Shown in pieces: positions 1 to 11,509 of a DNA stretch of 64,000 nucleotides. How positions within the stretch are numbered: the first letter of the stretch is position 1; each line of letters begins with the position of its first letter. The notes under the pieces were generated by a model that saw nothing but the letters and a program-made list of their open reading frames with translations, ran no database searches and was not told where the DNA came from. The translations under genes were made by a program, and so were the position numbers. This DNA comes from Russula earlei (lineage: Eukaryota; Basidiomycota; Agaricomycetes; Russulales; Russulaceae), in contig JAGFNK010000085.1 in the NCBI GenBank assembly GCA_025769875.1, positions 83,333-147,332 of the forward strand, read 5' to 3'.

Positions 1-629
1 ATACTGTGGTACACTGTGTGGGAGAGCAAAATGAAAGTTGACAAAATGACGAAGGTATGCAATGTTATTTTTCCCTGCCATATGAACAAAACTCATCCTT
101 CCTCCAGTCACCGCTCTGCTGGCTCACACACAGCCGGCCGCCTGACAGTTCGAAACTTGAACGCCGCTGCTCGTGTTTGCCTCTTCCATTGTTGGACAGG
201 ACCAGGGAAAGCTTCCCGTGGTCGGTGAAGGGAACCTTCAGCTCTATTTTGAGGGTTATGTTGTGGATGAGCCAGGTGAACAGAGCAAGCTTTCATGTCC
301 AAGGGTCAACAGCAATTTCCTGGTTTCAGGTAAGTATGACACACCACATATGGAAGACATTTCCTGATGGCTCGCATAATAAAAAGCCGCATTTTTTGAA
401 GTGTGAGAGGGGTAAGCAGGTGTGAAATGCGACAATCATAGTGCAGCGAATGCTGCGTCATGCACAAGAAATGCTGAAAGGTGCCCAACAGCAGCACACT
501 GTTGCTCACCATGTTGCTCTGACCTACCAAGCCACCCCCCCATCATTCGTCATCATTCTCCACAGCCGTACTCGAGGGCTCACAGCCCACCATTGCCTCA
601 CCTTGCCCATTCATGCGCAATTGCAATCG

Positions 630-1400
630 CTGCCTCGATGCACGCCTCACATCATCATTTCAATTTTGTCTTATCGCTCTTCCATCAGTCCTTGTCCGGT
701 CCCATGAACGTGCCCTTCTCGCATGCTACGTCATAAATAGTTGTATCATATCATGTGCTCAGCTGTAGGGATAATGTAATTTTATCATGCTTGGGGTCAG
801 CACCCCAAAACATGAAAATTCAACAAGTGAAACCAATTATTTGGCTGCCTCTGGATACAGTACATGAGGTTCTACTGTCCAAGTTTCAAGGCAATCCATC
901 AAGAAATGGTTGAGATATGACAGTTTGAAAAATCACACGCAGATGGGCACCCAAAAATCAAAACTTCAAGAACTGATAATTAGACACCAACTCTTTGGCT
1001 GCACCTAGACACATTACATGAGATCCCACTGTCCAAGTTTCAAGGCAATCCATTGAGAAATGGTTGAGATATGGCAGTTTGAAATTTCACACTCAGATTG
1101 CACCCAAAAATCGAAACTTCAAGAACAAAGAATTAGACCCCAACTCTTGGGCTGCACCTAGATACAGTACATGAGATCCCACTGTCGAAGTTCCAAGTCA
1201 ATTGATTCAGAAACAGTTGAGATATGGCAGTTCAAAGTTTTGCACTCATGTCAGCACCCAAAAATTGACATTTCAAGAACTAAATATTAGGCTCCCATAT
1301 TTTAGCTGCACATAGATACAGTATATAAGGTTCTACTGTCAAAGTTTCAAGGCAATCTGTTGAGAAACTGTTGAGATATACGTAGCAGTTTTATTGCCGT
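630..1400 (+). repeat. Tandem ~154-bp repeat array, copy 1, with its left flank
   Basis: Four diverged units are recognised by the recurring block CAAGTTTCAAGGCAATCC followed by TTGAGATATGGCAGTT. The block begins near 880, 1034, 1186 and 1340, so the period is about 152-154 bp. The left flank (630-830, ending in GGGATAATGTAAT) recurs with the array at 8108-8890 in the same orientation and at 5070-5850 inverted. Units differ by 10-20 percent, so the array is old or under loose homogenisation. No coding potential is convincing. It may be the subterminal repeat of a large DNA transposon, which is inference. Bases 1-629 hold no feature I can name. Confidence 0.8.
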
Positions 1401-1802
1401 TTTCAGTGCACTTGGCAGAGCTTGAATTCCACCCAAATCAGCACAGAAACCCCCTCAAACATGCAGGATAAATATCTCCCTCAAAACAGCTTCAATTCAT
1501 ATGAAATTTATTGTCCCTGAATCGCCTAAATGAGGGCTAGGCAGCCCCATTGTTTTCATGAGATTTGAGTGAGAATTGGTGGAGCTGGACTCAAGCCACC
1601 TCCACATGTGTATTAGATGAATTACGACTCAAAATCGTGGTCTATATCTATTATTTTTCCCTCATGTTGTACCCATGGGCTGTCTTGAGGCAGCCCCATA
1701 GTGTTTTTGACTCAAGTGTTGTGGTGTGCAACATTGTTTCCAGTGCAATCGGAGTCACGGCCAGCCACTCATCACCCCTCTCACCTCTCCATTCTGACCA
1801 TC
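1393..1802 (+). repeat. Inverted repeat 1, left arm (~410 bp)
   Basis: This segment, from GTGCACTTGGCAGAGC to ATTCTGACCATCCTT, is repeated in inverse orientation at 3966-4376 with only scattered differences. Both arms contain the same short open frame starting MSENWWSWTQAT, which is a by-product of the duplication and not a gene. The 2.16 kb between the arms is a decayed LTR-retroelement. Confidence 0.85.
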
Positions 1803-1814
1803 CTTTGCCCTCAT

Positions 1815-3568
1815 TCCCACCATGCCCACTGTCTCAGCCGCATCAGTTGTGCCACTCCCTTCCAACTCACGTTTGGCCCTCCACACCCTGCAGTTGCAGC
1901 CGCACCAGTAACACTGCCTGCGTTGACCCACCATCAGTCTTCATTGTGTGCCACACTCCACCATCAGCATGCCAACTCTGTTAGAATACCTCAAGCTCAA
2001 GTGGGATCTGGAGGACCTTATTGCCTCCTCATCAAGACTCCGCATGTGTGACTGGGAAGACATAGATGAATACTACCAGAGTTTCAGGGCAATCTGCAGT
2101 CCCCTCATCCATGCACACTGACTGTGCTACAAAGATTGCAATGAGTCATTCTGGCTTGGACTCCACCTGGACAACTGCTGGATGGTCTCCCAACATCTTG
2201 GCCCCTGGTGCACAAATGAACAGCAGAGGCACTTTGTCAATTTCTGAGAAGTGTTCGACACACTAGTCAAGATATTCTCTCAGCGTCCTTGCAACATTCA
2301 GTGGGAATGCAAACTCAGTTCTTGCAATGAAGATGAAAACAAAGATGATTACATCTACCCCACACCCACACCAGCTCCCGCCATTGTCCCTGCGTCGCCC
2401 ATCATCGCCTTCATGTTGCCTGCTCCCATCGCCCCTGCAGTTCCCACCTTGTCCACCATTCCTGTCACTTCATTCACCGCTGCCATCTTTGACTCACCAG
2501 CCCCACCTGCCTCCACCGTCCCAGCATCGCCCACATCTGCCATCGTCACCACCTCATCTGTCCCCGCCACCTTAGCCTCAGCCTCACCCACCGACATTTT
2601 AGCGCTACCCACCACTTCAGCCCTTGCAGCCTCGTCTGCCACCCCAACCTTCGTCTCATCTGCTCCCATGCCCTCAGTCATTTCGTCACCCTCAGTCTCA
2701 TCCATCGCCTCATCCGCCACCATTCCACAACTAGTCCCAGCCATTGCTCCATCCCCACTGTCCACCACTGCACCCTCCATCATTGCCTCCACTCCATCCG
2801 CCTACGTCGTCGCCCCAGCTCTGTTTGCTGCCACCTTCCTGGTCTTACCCTCAGCCTTTGTCTCAGTGCCAGCTGCCTTAGTAGTAGTTTCGCGCGACAC
2901 CAGCACTGCTGCACCATCACCACCTCTCATCACCAGCACCACCCCAGAAGACCAAGAAGGCCCCGGCCACAAACTTAGCCACAACATGCCACAACAGGAG
3001 CAGAAGCCACCACCACACCACCGCCACAGGAGAAGCAGCAGCAGCCGACACCAACAGCACACCACATGCCGCCTCCCACATCGCCTCCCTCCCTGTCCAT
3101 TCATGCACTCTCACCCACATCTGCTGCTGACACCTGCAGTGGAGACGACCCAGCCACTGCCATCGCAAGACAACAATTGCCACCCCCATGCAAGCTGCCC
3201 CACGCATCCTCCTTCTCAAGTCCTCACCGCCTACACCTCTGTCTACGAACTCACGCTCACTGCCTATGCCTCCGCTCCTCATCCACACCTGCTGCCAACA
3301 CCTGCAATGGAGACAACCACGCTGCTGCCACCACAAGACAACACGACCACCATGCAGCTGCCATCTCATCACCACTGTCCTTGTCTCCATCGCCTCCATC
3401 TCCCATTGCCTTCGCCTCTTCCATCATCACCATCGCCAATCGCCACCTTCACACCTTCCAGCAGCACAAGCAGCTGCCACCACCACCTCAGTTCAGATGC
3501 AAAAGGCTCAAAACACTTGCATTCAGATGCTTGACCAAGGACAGTCAAAGTTTCAAGCCCCCGGGAGG
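1815..3568 (+). pseudogene. Decayed LTR-retrotransposon gag-like region (Pro/Ala/Ser/Thr-rich family)
   Basis: A broken reading frame runs from about 1815. A gag-like segment (WEDIDEYYQSFRAICSPLI, then CNESFWLGLHLDN) resembles capsid-type gag of Agaricomycete Ty3/Gypsy elements and contains in-frame stops near 2119 and 2246. From 2251 the frame is open for 427 codons but is a low-complexity Ala/Pro/Ser/Thr/His tract, including the short motif TPEDQEGPGHKLS. The same family recurs at 6057-6540 (-), 7440-7930 (+), 38050-39480 (+) and 51680-52600 (-). No protease, reverse transcriptase or integrase is present. It ends in GGACAGTCAAAG and a CCCCCGGGAGG tract directly before an LTR-like start. The assignment as retroelement gag is family-level inference; the decay is directly visible. 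Confidence 0.6.
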
Positions 3569-3965
3569 TGTAAGGTAGCCATATGGCTGGCCATGGAATG
3601 ACATGTGGGAAATGCAATAGGACATGACACCTCCTCCTATCCTTTGCCACCTCCCTCACGTTCCAGGCCATCCACTGGCCACACACCACAAGCCACCTTG
3701 CGTGTGACATCAAGACCTCAATTGCATCACCCAGCCCTTGCCACTGACCATGCAGGCACACCACACCCTGCACATGTGATGTGTTCACATCTCAAGCCTT
3801 TCATGACCGCCTCAACTGTCTCAACCAGTCTTGATTCACTTTCATGCCTTTCATCTCTAATACCTCTCTCCTGTATATAAAAACACCCTAGCTACTCTGT
3901 AGTAGAAAGAGTTCAGAATAGGACCCCTCTTTGCAACCCACTCCTCTCTGTCTGTGAAAAACAAG
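3569..3965 (+). mobile_element. Solo or 3' LTR-like sequence
   Basis: The segment begins TGTAAGGTAGCC immediately after a C/G-rich tract, carries a promoter-like TATATAAAA at 3874-3882, and ends about AAAAACA at 3963 where inverted repeat 1 resumes. Part of it (GTGACATCAAGACCTCAA through the Leu/Thr/Ser-type tract near 3850) is recognisable on the minus strand at about 52480-52680, next to the same gag remnant. Two copies in a similar neighbourhood support an LTR. Exact ends are uncertain and no primer-binding site is seen after it. Confidence 0.55.
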
Positions 3966-4376
3966 AAGGATGGTCAGAATGGAGAGGTGAGAGGGGTGAT
4001 GAGTGGCTGGCCATGACTCTGATTGCACTGGAAACATGTTGCACACCACAACACTTGAGTCAAAAACACTATGGGGCTGCCTCAAGACAGCCCATGGGTA
4101 CAACATGAGGGAAAAATAATAGATACAGACCACAATTTTGAGTTGTAATTCATCTAATACACATGTGGAGGTGGCTTGAGTCCAGCTCCACCAATTCTCA
4201 CTCAAATCTCATGAAAACAATGGGGCTGCCTAGCCCTCATTTAGGCGATTCAGGGACAATAAATTTCATATGAATTGAAGCTGTTTTGAGGGAGATATTC
4301 ATCCCACATGTTTGTGGGGGTTTCTGCACCAATTTGGGTGGAATTCAAGCTCTGCCAAGTGCACTGAAAATGGCAA
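3966..4376 (-). repeat. Inverted repeat 1, right arm
   Basis: Reverse complement of 1393-1802, starting AAGGATGGTCAGAATGG. The arm ends at GGCAATAA, where a ~0.7-kb insertion begins that is absent from the left arm. Confidence 0.85.
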
Positions 4377-5095
4377 TAATATTTTTCCATTGTCATTTGC
4401 ATATTTGCATATATGGGGTTACACATGATGTGTCAGCATCAAACTTGAAGTCAAGCAGTCCAACTCAAGCTCAACATCTGGGTGCTTGCAGCCCCATTTT
4501 CACTAGAGCTGCACATACAAAATTTGCACAAAGATGTGCACCCACACATTGGTGACACATATTCTGCCTTAATGACCTGCTTGCAATACCCCACTTGGAA
4601 GGAGTGGAAGGAAGGGTTAGAATAAATATTTTACATATCACATGTAAACCCAGCAAATCACACTGAAAAATAACTCATATTTGAAATGGACTCATATTAG
4701 TTTATTATGTCACTTACATCACACCTGTCATTCCCGTCACTCCCGGAAAATCCCAAAATCCAAGTTCAAGTTCAAGATTCAAGAATTCTCGGTTGGTAAA
4801 AGGGGCCTTAGAAGTTGTTGGCATTGCTGTTGTACCTGCTGCTGATACAGCCTCTCCTGATCAAGGTAATCAGCCATAGCATTGACCAGGGGACAGACAG
4901 GTGATGACTCAAAATCAGGGGTAAAAAATTGGCCATGACTCAGAGGGGCATAAAATGTTTTTGGGTGCATCAGTCATTACAATGACATCACATGTGCAAA
5001 TACATGAATTACAGTTAACAGACAAAAACAACTGATATTAGTTACTGTCGTTTTCATGTGACCTTGCACTTGCCATTTTTGGATGTCATTTCAAG
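4377..5095. mobile_element. Inserted element of ~0.7 kb within the repeat arm
   Basis: Compared with the left copy near 1385-1400, this block interrupts the sequence GGCAATA/AAACTGC, leaving AATA/ATAA-type short repeats on both sides. It contains at 4733-4806 a conserved terminus CACTCCCGGAAAATCCC...TTCAAGTTCAAG...GGTTGGTAAAAGGGGCC. That terminus recurs at 8965-9045, 45905-46000 and, degenerate, at 47040-47110. A 63-codon minus-strand frame (4779-4970) ends near this terminus and may be the tail of a transposon protein. The family is not identified. Confidence 0.5.
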
Positions 5096-6786
5096 TGAAA
5101 AAATAAAACTGCTATATCTCAACAGTTTCTCAACAGATTGCCTTGAAACTTTGACAGTAGAACCTTATATGTTGTATCTAGGTGCAACTAAAATATGGGA
5201 GCCTAATATTTAGTTCTTGAAATGTCAATTTGCAGGTGGTGACATGAGTGCAAAACTTTGAACTGCCATATCTCAACTGTTTCTGAACCGATTGACTTGA
5301 AACTTCAACAGTTGGATCCCATGTACTGTATCTAGGTGCAGCCCAAGAGTTGGGGTCTGATTCTTAGTTTTTGAAGTTTTGGTTTTTGGGTGTGATCTGA
5401 GTTCAAAATTTCGATCTGCCATATCTCAACTGTTTCTCAATAGATTGCCTTGAAACATGGACAGTGGGACCTTATATACTGTATCTAGTTGCAGCGAAAA
5501 TATGGGAGCCTAATATTCAGTTTTTGAAGTTTCAATTTTTGGGTGCTGAGCAGCCCGAGCTGCATGCAAAATTTCATACTGCCATGTCTCAACCATTTCT
5601 CAATGGATTGTCTTGAAACTTGGACAGTGGAACCTCATGTACTGTAGCTAGATGTTTCACTCATTGGATGTTCACATTTTGGGGTGCCAACCCCAAGCAT
5701 GATAATATTACATTATCCCTACAGCTGAATCCATCCATGATATGATATGACTATTACAACTGTACTGCATGAGAAGGGCACACTTAAGTTCACGGGGCTG
5801 GACAAGGACTGAGGGAAGAGTGAAAGAGACAAAATTGAAATGATGATGCGAGGCGTGCGTCGAGGCAGCAATAGGCATCGGCACAGGTACATGTGTGTGT
5901 GGCTTCTTCAGTGAGTCTTTGGCCTCGCGTGCGCGTGATCTCATTGTCGCAAAGGGGGGTGTGCACGTTCTGAGGTGTTGCCATGTGTTGAAATGCAGGC
6001 ACAGTGCGGGGAAGCAGGAGGGAGGAGTGTGCTTGTGTTGTGTGTCAAATGTGTCGTCACAACATGGTGTTGCCAGGTGTTGGCCATGTTGCTGATATTG
6101 CTGCTGCTGCTGTTGTTGTTGACATTGATCCTGGTGCTGCTGTCATGGCAGAGGCTGAGGCGTGGTCATTTGAGGCAATGGGGTGGCGAGAGGCAAGGGT
6201 GTAGGCAATGGTGTTATGGAAAGGCATGAGCATCTGAGGGGGTGACTTGCGTGTTGCTCGTGCTGTCATCTTGTGGGCGCAGCGATGAGGTCTTCGCCAC
6301 TGCAGGTGATGGCAGCACTCGTGGGTGAGGTCATACGTATGGATGGGGATGTGGTGGAAGGGGAGGAGTGGTGCAGTGTGGTGCTTGCATTGGCAACTTC
6401 TCCTGTGGCAACATCGTGGGTGGCAGCTGGTGATCTTTCTGTGTGGCAGTGTCGAGGTAATGATGGGTGATGCTGGATGTGCAGGAACCGCAGGGACGAT
6501 GGGAGCGGGCAATGTGAAGGCATGACATTTCAGCAACTGTACCCACTGTTACGGGGCAGGGTGGGGAATGCGGCAGCGTGGGTTTTGCCTGGAGTCGCGT
6601 AGAAGTGCGGCTGTGTGCGCGCATATGTTGGGCAGCAGAGAGGTGATGTTGTGCCAGGCGGGAGAGCGGGTAAACACGTGCATGCACTGAGGGGGTCCAG
6701 GGGGCATGATCCATTCGTCGTGAAGGGAAGTAGGATGTTCACATCCTCAGAAAGCGCCGAAGAGTGTCCTGCCGGTGAGAAGGGAT
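5040..6786 (-). repeat. Inverted repeat 2, left arm (~1.75 kb), including tandem array copy 2
   Basis: The reverse complement of 7194-8945. Landmarks are AAGTGCAAGGTCAC at the outer end, the inverted ~154-bp array at about 5095-5670, the CCCCAAGCATGATAATATTACATTATCCC block at 5690-5730, and GGATGTTCACATCCTC near the inner end. The inner part (6057-6540, minus) is another copy of the Pro/His-rich gag-like family with the recognisable ITCSG motif. Frames are broken and no gene is called. Confidence 0.85.
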
Positions 6787-7193
6787 GAGCGCAACATGTC
6801 CAGAGCAACATCGCTCAGAGGTGCCTTGGACTCCAATGTTGAGGATGCAAGAAGTAAACCTGTCTCTTCAAAGGTCTCCCAGATTGCTGTCATTTGATAC
6901 TACAAATCATCCTGCTTCCTGTTGTGGTTGCCTCCAGCAGAGACCTGGGTGATACGGACTGGGTGGGATCAGCCAAAGGTACTGTACATGCACGATGTCA
7001 CCACCACTTGGATAAGCAATACGTAGATTCAAATAGCATGAGAATGTGTGAGTAAGCACTCCAAGTGCTAGCATGCACAAGCGAAAATCCGGAACTGCGA
7101 TTGCGAATACGAGACTACAGATAGGAAAACAAGAGAGAGACAAGTGATCTGACTTATTCCTACATAGGTCTCCTGGTGCTTTTCTTATAGCTC
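6787..7193. other. Unique loop between the arms of inverted repeat 2
   Basis: This 407-bp spacer has no counterpart in the arms. No ORF above 80 codons is convincing. A TATA-poor, mixed-composition sequence is all I see. Confidence 0.7.
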
Positions 7194-8945
7194 ATCCCTT
7201 CTCACTGGCAGGACACTCTTCGGCGCTTTCTGAGGATGTGAACATCCTACTTCCCTTCACGATGAATGGATCATGCCCCCTGGACCCCCTCGGTGCATGC
7301 GCACATTTACCCACTCTCCTGCCCGGCACAACATCACCTCTCTGCTGCCCAACATATGAACGCACACAGCCATGCTTCTATGCGACTCCAGGCAAAACCC
7401 ACGCCGCCCCATTCCCCACCCTGCCCCATAACAGCGGGTACGGTTGCCGAAATGTCACGCCTTCACATCGCCTGCTCCTGTCATCCCTGCGGTTCCCACA
7501 CGTCCAGCATTGCCCATCATTACCTTGACGCCGCCCCGCAGAAAGATCACCAGCCACCACTACAATGTTGCCACAGGAGAAGTCGCCAATGCAAGCACCA
7601 CACTGCACCACTCCTCCCCTTCCACCACATCCCCATCCATACGTATGACCTCACCCACGAGTGCTGCCATCACCTGCAGTGGCAAAGACCTCGTCGCCAT
7701 GCCCACAAGATGACAGCACAAGCAACACACAAGTCACCCCCTCAGACGCTCACGCCTTTCCATAACGCCATCGCCTACGCCCTTGCCTCTCACCACCCCA
7801 TTGCCTCAAACAACCACGCCTCAGCCTCTGCCATGACAGCAGCACCAGGATCAACATCAACAACAACAGCAGCAGCAGCAATATCAGCAACACGGCCGAC
7901 GCCTGGCAACACCAGGTCACGACGACACATTTGACACATGACGCAAGCACACTCCTCCCTCCTGCTTCCCCGCACTGTTCCCGCATTCCAACACATGGCA
8001 ACACCTCAGAACGTTCACACCCCCCTTTGCGACAATGAGATCACGCACGTGCAAGGCCAAAGACTCACTGAAGAAGCTACACGCACATGTACCCATGCCG
8101 ATGCCTATTGCTGCCTCGACGCACGCCTCACATCATCATTTCAATTTTGTCTCTTTCACTCTTCCCTCAGTCCTTGTCCAGCCCCATGAACTTAAGTGTG
8201 CCCTTCTCATGCGGTACAGTTGTAATAGTCATATCATATCATGGATGGATTCAGCTGTAGGGATAATGTAATATTATCATGCTTGGGGTTGGCACCCCAA
8301 AACATGAACATCCAATGAGTGAAACATCTAGCTACAGTACATGAGGTTCCACTGTCCAAGTTTCAAGACAATCCATTGAGAAATGGTTGAGACATGGCAG
8401 TACGAAATTTCGCACACAGCTCAGGCTGCTTGGCACCCAAAAATTGAAACTTCAAAAACTGAATATTAGGCTCCCATATTTTCGCTGCAACTAGATACAG
8501 TATATAAGGTCCCACTGTCCACGTTTCAAGGCAATCTATTGAGAAACGGTTGAGATATGGCAGATCGAAATTTTGAACTCAGATCACACCCAAAAACCAG
8601 AACTTCAAACCCTAAGAATCAGACCCCAACTCTTGGGCTGCACCTAGATACAGTACATGGGATCCAACTGTTGAAGTTTCAAGTCAATCGGTTCAGAAAC
8701 AGTTGAGATATGGCAGTTCAAAGTTTTGCACTCATGTCACCACCTGCAAATTGACATTTCAAGAACTAAATATTAGGCTCCCATATTTTAGTTGCACCTA
8801 GATACAACATATAAGGTTCTACTGTCAAAGTTTCAAGGCAATCTGTTGAGAAACTGTTGAGATATAGCAGTTTTATTTTTGCACTTGAAATGACATCCAA
8901 AAATGGCAAGTGCAAGGTCACGTGAAAACGACAATAATCATGTTT
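7194..8945 (+). repeat. Inverted repeat 2, right arm, including tandem array copy 3
   Basis: Partner of 5040-6786. From 8108 it is also a direct copy of 630-1400, with the ~154-bp array at about 8320-8880. The inner part (7440-7930) translates to a His/Pro/Thr-rich gag-like frame containing the ITCSGKD motif. The arms differ at scattered sites, with CpG to TpG/CpA-type changes common. Confidence 0.85.
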
Positions 8946-8964
8946 GTTACTTTCAGCACGCTGT

Positions 8965-9045
8965 CACTCCCGTCACTCCCGGCTAATCCCGAAATTCAAG
9001 TCAAGTTTCAAAGAAATCTCGGTTGCTGTAAAGGGGCTTAAATAA
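8965..9045 (+). repeat. Conserved element terminus CACTCCCGGCTAATCCCG
   Basis: About 80 bp matching 4733-4806 and 45905-46000 in the same orientation, ending GGTTGCTGTAAAGGGGCTTA. It marks the right border of the repeat nest, just before the first host-like ORF. Confidence 0.6.
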
Positions 9046-9137
9046 ACCATCCACCATTCAACCATAGAGTCCCATGTCCAAATTACTCTCAAAGTTATTC
9101 AATATGCTGAAGGTGTTTTTTTTCACTTCTTTGCTGA

Positions 9138-9596
9138 TTGATTATAGCTGATGTCTTGAACAAGGTCACCACGCCGCTGTCCACGAAAATACCAGTGGCG
9201 CTCCCGAAACCTGCTGCCGATGGCCGTATCTCTTTCTACGGCTATGATATTACAGGGGAGTGGGTGCTCAATTACGCCGAAACGCATTACGAGATTGCGA
9301 AAAAGCAGGACAAGATGGCTAAGGCCTTCATAGGGGCGCAGCTGTTGCAAATTCACTCAGGCATCGAATGTCTTCGCTTTGAGTCAGCGCTGGTAGACCC
9401 CACAGCGCCCCCAGGCATTGTTACAATCCCAGGGCGACCTGGAGAGCCTCGTGTGCACGTTTTATCAATTTTCAGTAATGAGGGCGCATCGTATGAGAGA
9501 CGGCCAAGCCAGGAGAAGGTCAACCGGTTGTCGCAAATTATGGGGAAGCAACCAAGGTGGTGGGTTGATTATAACGATCCACAGTCGTATACATAG
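9138..9596 (+). CDS. Hypothetical small protein, probably 3' exon
   Basis: The frame is open for 152 codons and starts at a TTG, so the true start is not visible. A branch-like CTGAT and TTATAG directly upstream of 9150 suggest the open part is a 3' exon after an intron. The product contains FYGYDITGEWVLNYAE and ends with KQPRWWVDYNDPQSYT, resembling a widespread family of small uncharacterised Agaricomycete proteins with a GYDIT...W motif. No signal peptide, membrane segment or catalytic motif is seen. It is the first host-like gene after the repeat nest. Confidence 0.45.
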   Translation: MIIADVLNKVTTPLSTKIPVALPKPAADGRISFYGYDITGEWVLNYAETHYEIAKKQDKMAKAFIGAQLLQIHSGIECLRFESALVDPTAPPGIVTIPGRPGEPRVHVLSIFSNEGASYERRPSQEKVNRLSQIMGKQPRWWVDYNDPQSYT

Positions 9597-11509
9597 TAGG
9601 CATTTATACAAACGAGGCCCAGTGAGAAATGCATTGAGACAATCCAACGTTCTGCGAGGTGTCTGCTGATTAACAGCTCACGACCTACTTCAATAACTTA
9701 CCTACGTCATCTGAGTGGATTTATTTCCGGACATGTTTCCACTGGCAACTGGCGTTCCATGCCTCTATTCACATATCTTATTTTACGCAATGCCCCCTCT
9801 ATGCGAATGATATCTGTCTGCCGTGCCGTTAGCCCATCGAGCACCACGACAAGGCTCGGAGGGACACCAAGCTCAATTGCCAATAGGGCCAACCGCACAA
9901 CCTACTTTGGAAAAACCCCTGTGCATGGAATGTCGTTTACCCGGACACGGACGGACACGTTCGTGGACCGGCGACTCAGATGCGATCGTGAAGCACAAGA
10001 GCTTCTCCCTCCGCTCCAAGTCCAGGGGGGCGGCGGCCACGATCAATCGTCAAGGTATCTGGTGGTTCATCACCCTGTTTTCGGCGCTAATGCCGAGTCC
10101 GAGAGCCCGAGCCCGAACGCATGCATTAGCGTCGCGTGCGCGTGCGTCGATCGGTCCTTGTGCTCGCGACGACGCGAGCCCCACATCAGAAATCATAAAT
10201 AAATGATTCAAGAGAGCGGGAGCCGCCCGATCAAGAGCCAGGTCCGAGCTGACTGAGATGAGGCGACGCACTGCGTTTCTCCGCGCTGGAGGAAGCCGAG
10301 TTTGACGTCAAGATGCACACACATGCAGTCACGGTGCGTGCGAGACTTTCTCATTGTCATTTTTCCAAGAGAACGTTACCAGGTCATTCAATTCAAAGAG
10401 ATTCGATCGGTTGTCGTGTGATTTCATGTAGTACTCCCTTCGCTCTCATGTGGTCCGTTGACTCATTCAAGAGTACTCGGTACACAACGCGGATTGACAG
10501 GATTGACAGATGATGCGTGCGGCAGCATAATATTTTGCATGAGGTGCGGGTTGCACTGTCTCGTTTCAATGGAAGCGTGCCCATTAATTACAAAAGAATG
10601 GCTCTAACCGATGAAAGTGAACAAGGCAAGTGTAGCGATGATAAGTCACAGATTCAAGAGACAACGTCAGGCATGTGAAGGCACGTCAAGCAAGACAAGG
10701 GCGTTGTCCACGCCACGGATAAGAAATACAAACGCACCAGTTCTATTACGAATCAGCGATCATAACGGGGAACCACCCGCTCGATGTACAAATGTCCGTA
10801 GATGTTATTCGGAATTAAATCGGTTTTAGAATATATACTGCGAAGGAGACATAGACATAATCCGGCGAAGGAAATAATAAGTAACAGCCCCAAACCAAAC
10901 CCATCGAATCCGAGCCTCGAAAGATTAACATGAAGGGCACATAATGCACACCCACACAACCGTCGAAAAGGCAACTAGGCACGATAAAGGCGTACCTATG
11001 CACGACGCAATACGCAACGTCATACGTACAACGGAGCGTGCGGTGATACACAAGCACTGCAATTAGCAACAACAAGCGAGGACGGAAAAAATCGTGAAGC
11101 ATGCCCAATAAGGCCGCCGGATATGAGTGGAAGGTAAGGGTAAAGTCGTAATAGAATGGACATAAATAGACAGCGTTGTTGGCGGTGAAAAGCGCCCGGG
11201 TGCCAATCCATGCCTGATGCAGGCCAAGTGATGAGGTTTTGCAGGGCAGAGTGAAAAGAAAAAGGATATTAAGAGGAAAAACTGGGGGAGGGGAGGGAGG
11301 GGGGAGGGGTAGGAGGCGATAGGAGGCGATGCCAATGTAGATGGTGCATTGAGATGGTAGGTCTGGAAGGGCAGGGATAGAGACCAGGAAAAGGGCGTTA
11401 TAGGTAACAGTTAGGATCGAGGAATACACAATAAGAACGTGGAGACATCGCGACATTCCATATTCGTGTCTGCGGAGCCTTGACCGACGAGGACTATGGC
11501 GCTGTTCAG
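9597..11509. other. Intergenic region without a supported gene
   Basis: Only short overlapping frames are found. The long minus-strand frame 10815-11954 is read-through from G-alpha exons into 3' flank and introns; downstream of 11510 its translation is low-quality Ser/Leu/Pro-rich text. Confidence 0.6.

Noticed and set aside
1565..1984. Twin ORFs starting MSENWWSW at 1565 (+) and 4205 (-) as a gene pair
   Set aside because: They are the two arms of one inverted repeat and diverge at the repeat border; no family resemblance.
2251..3534. 427-codon frame as a mucin-like or cell-wall protein
   Set aside because: Low-complexity Ala/Pro/Ser/Thr text recurs in broken copies next to LTR-like sequence. 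There is no signal peptide, and stops occur in sister copies.
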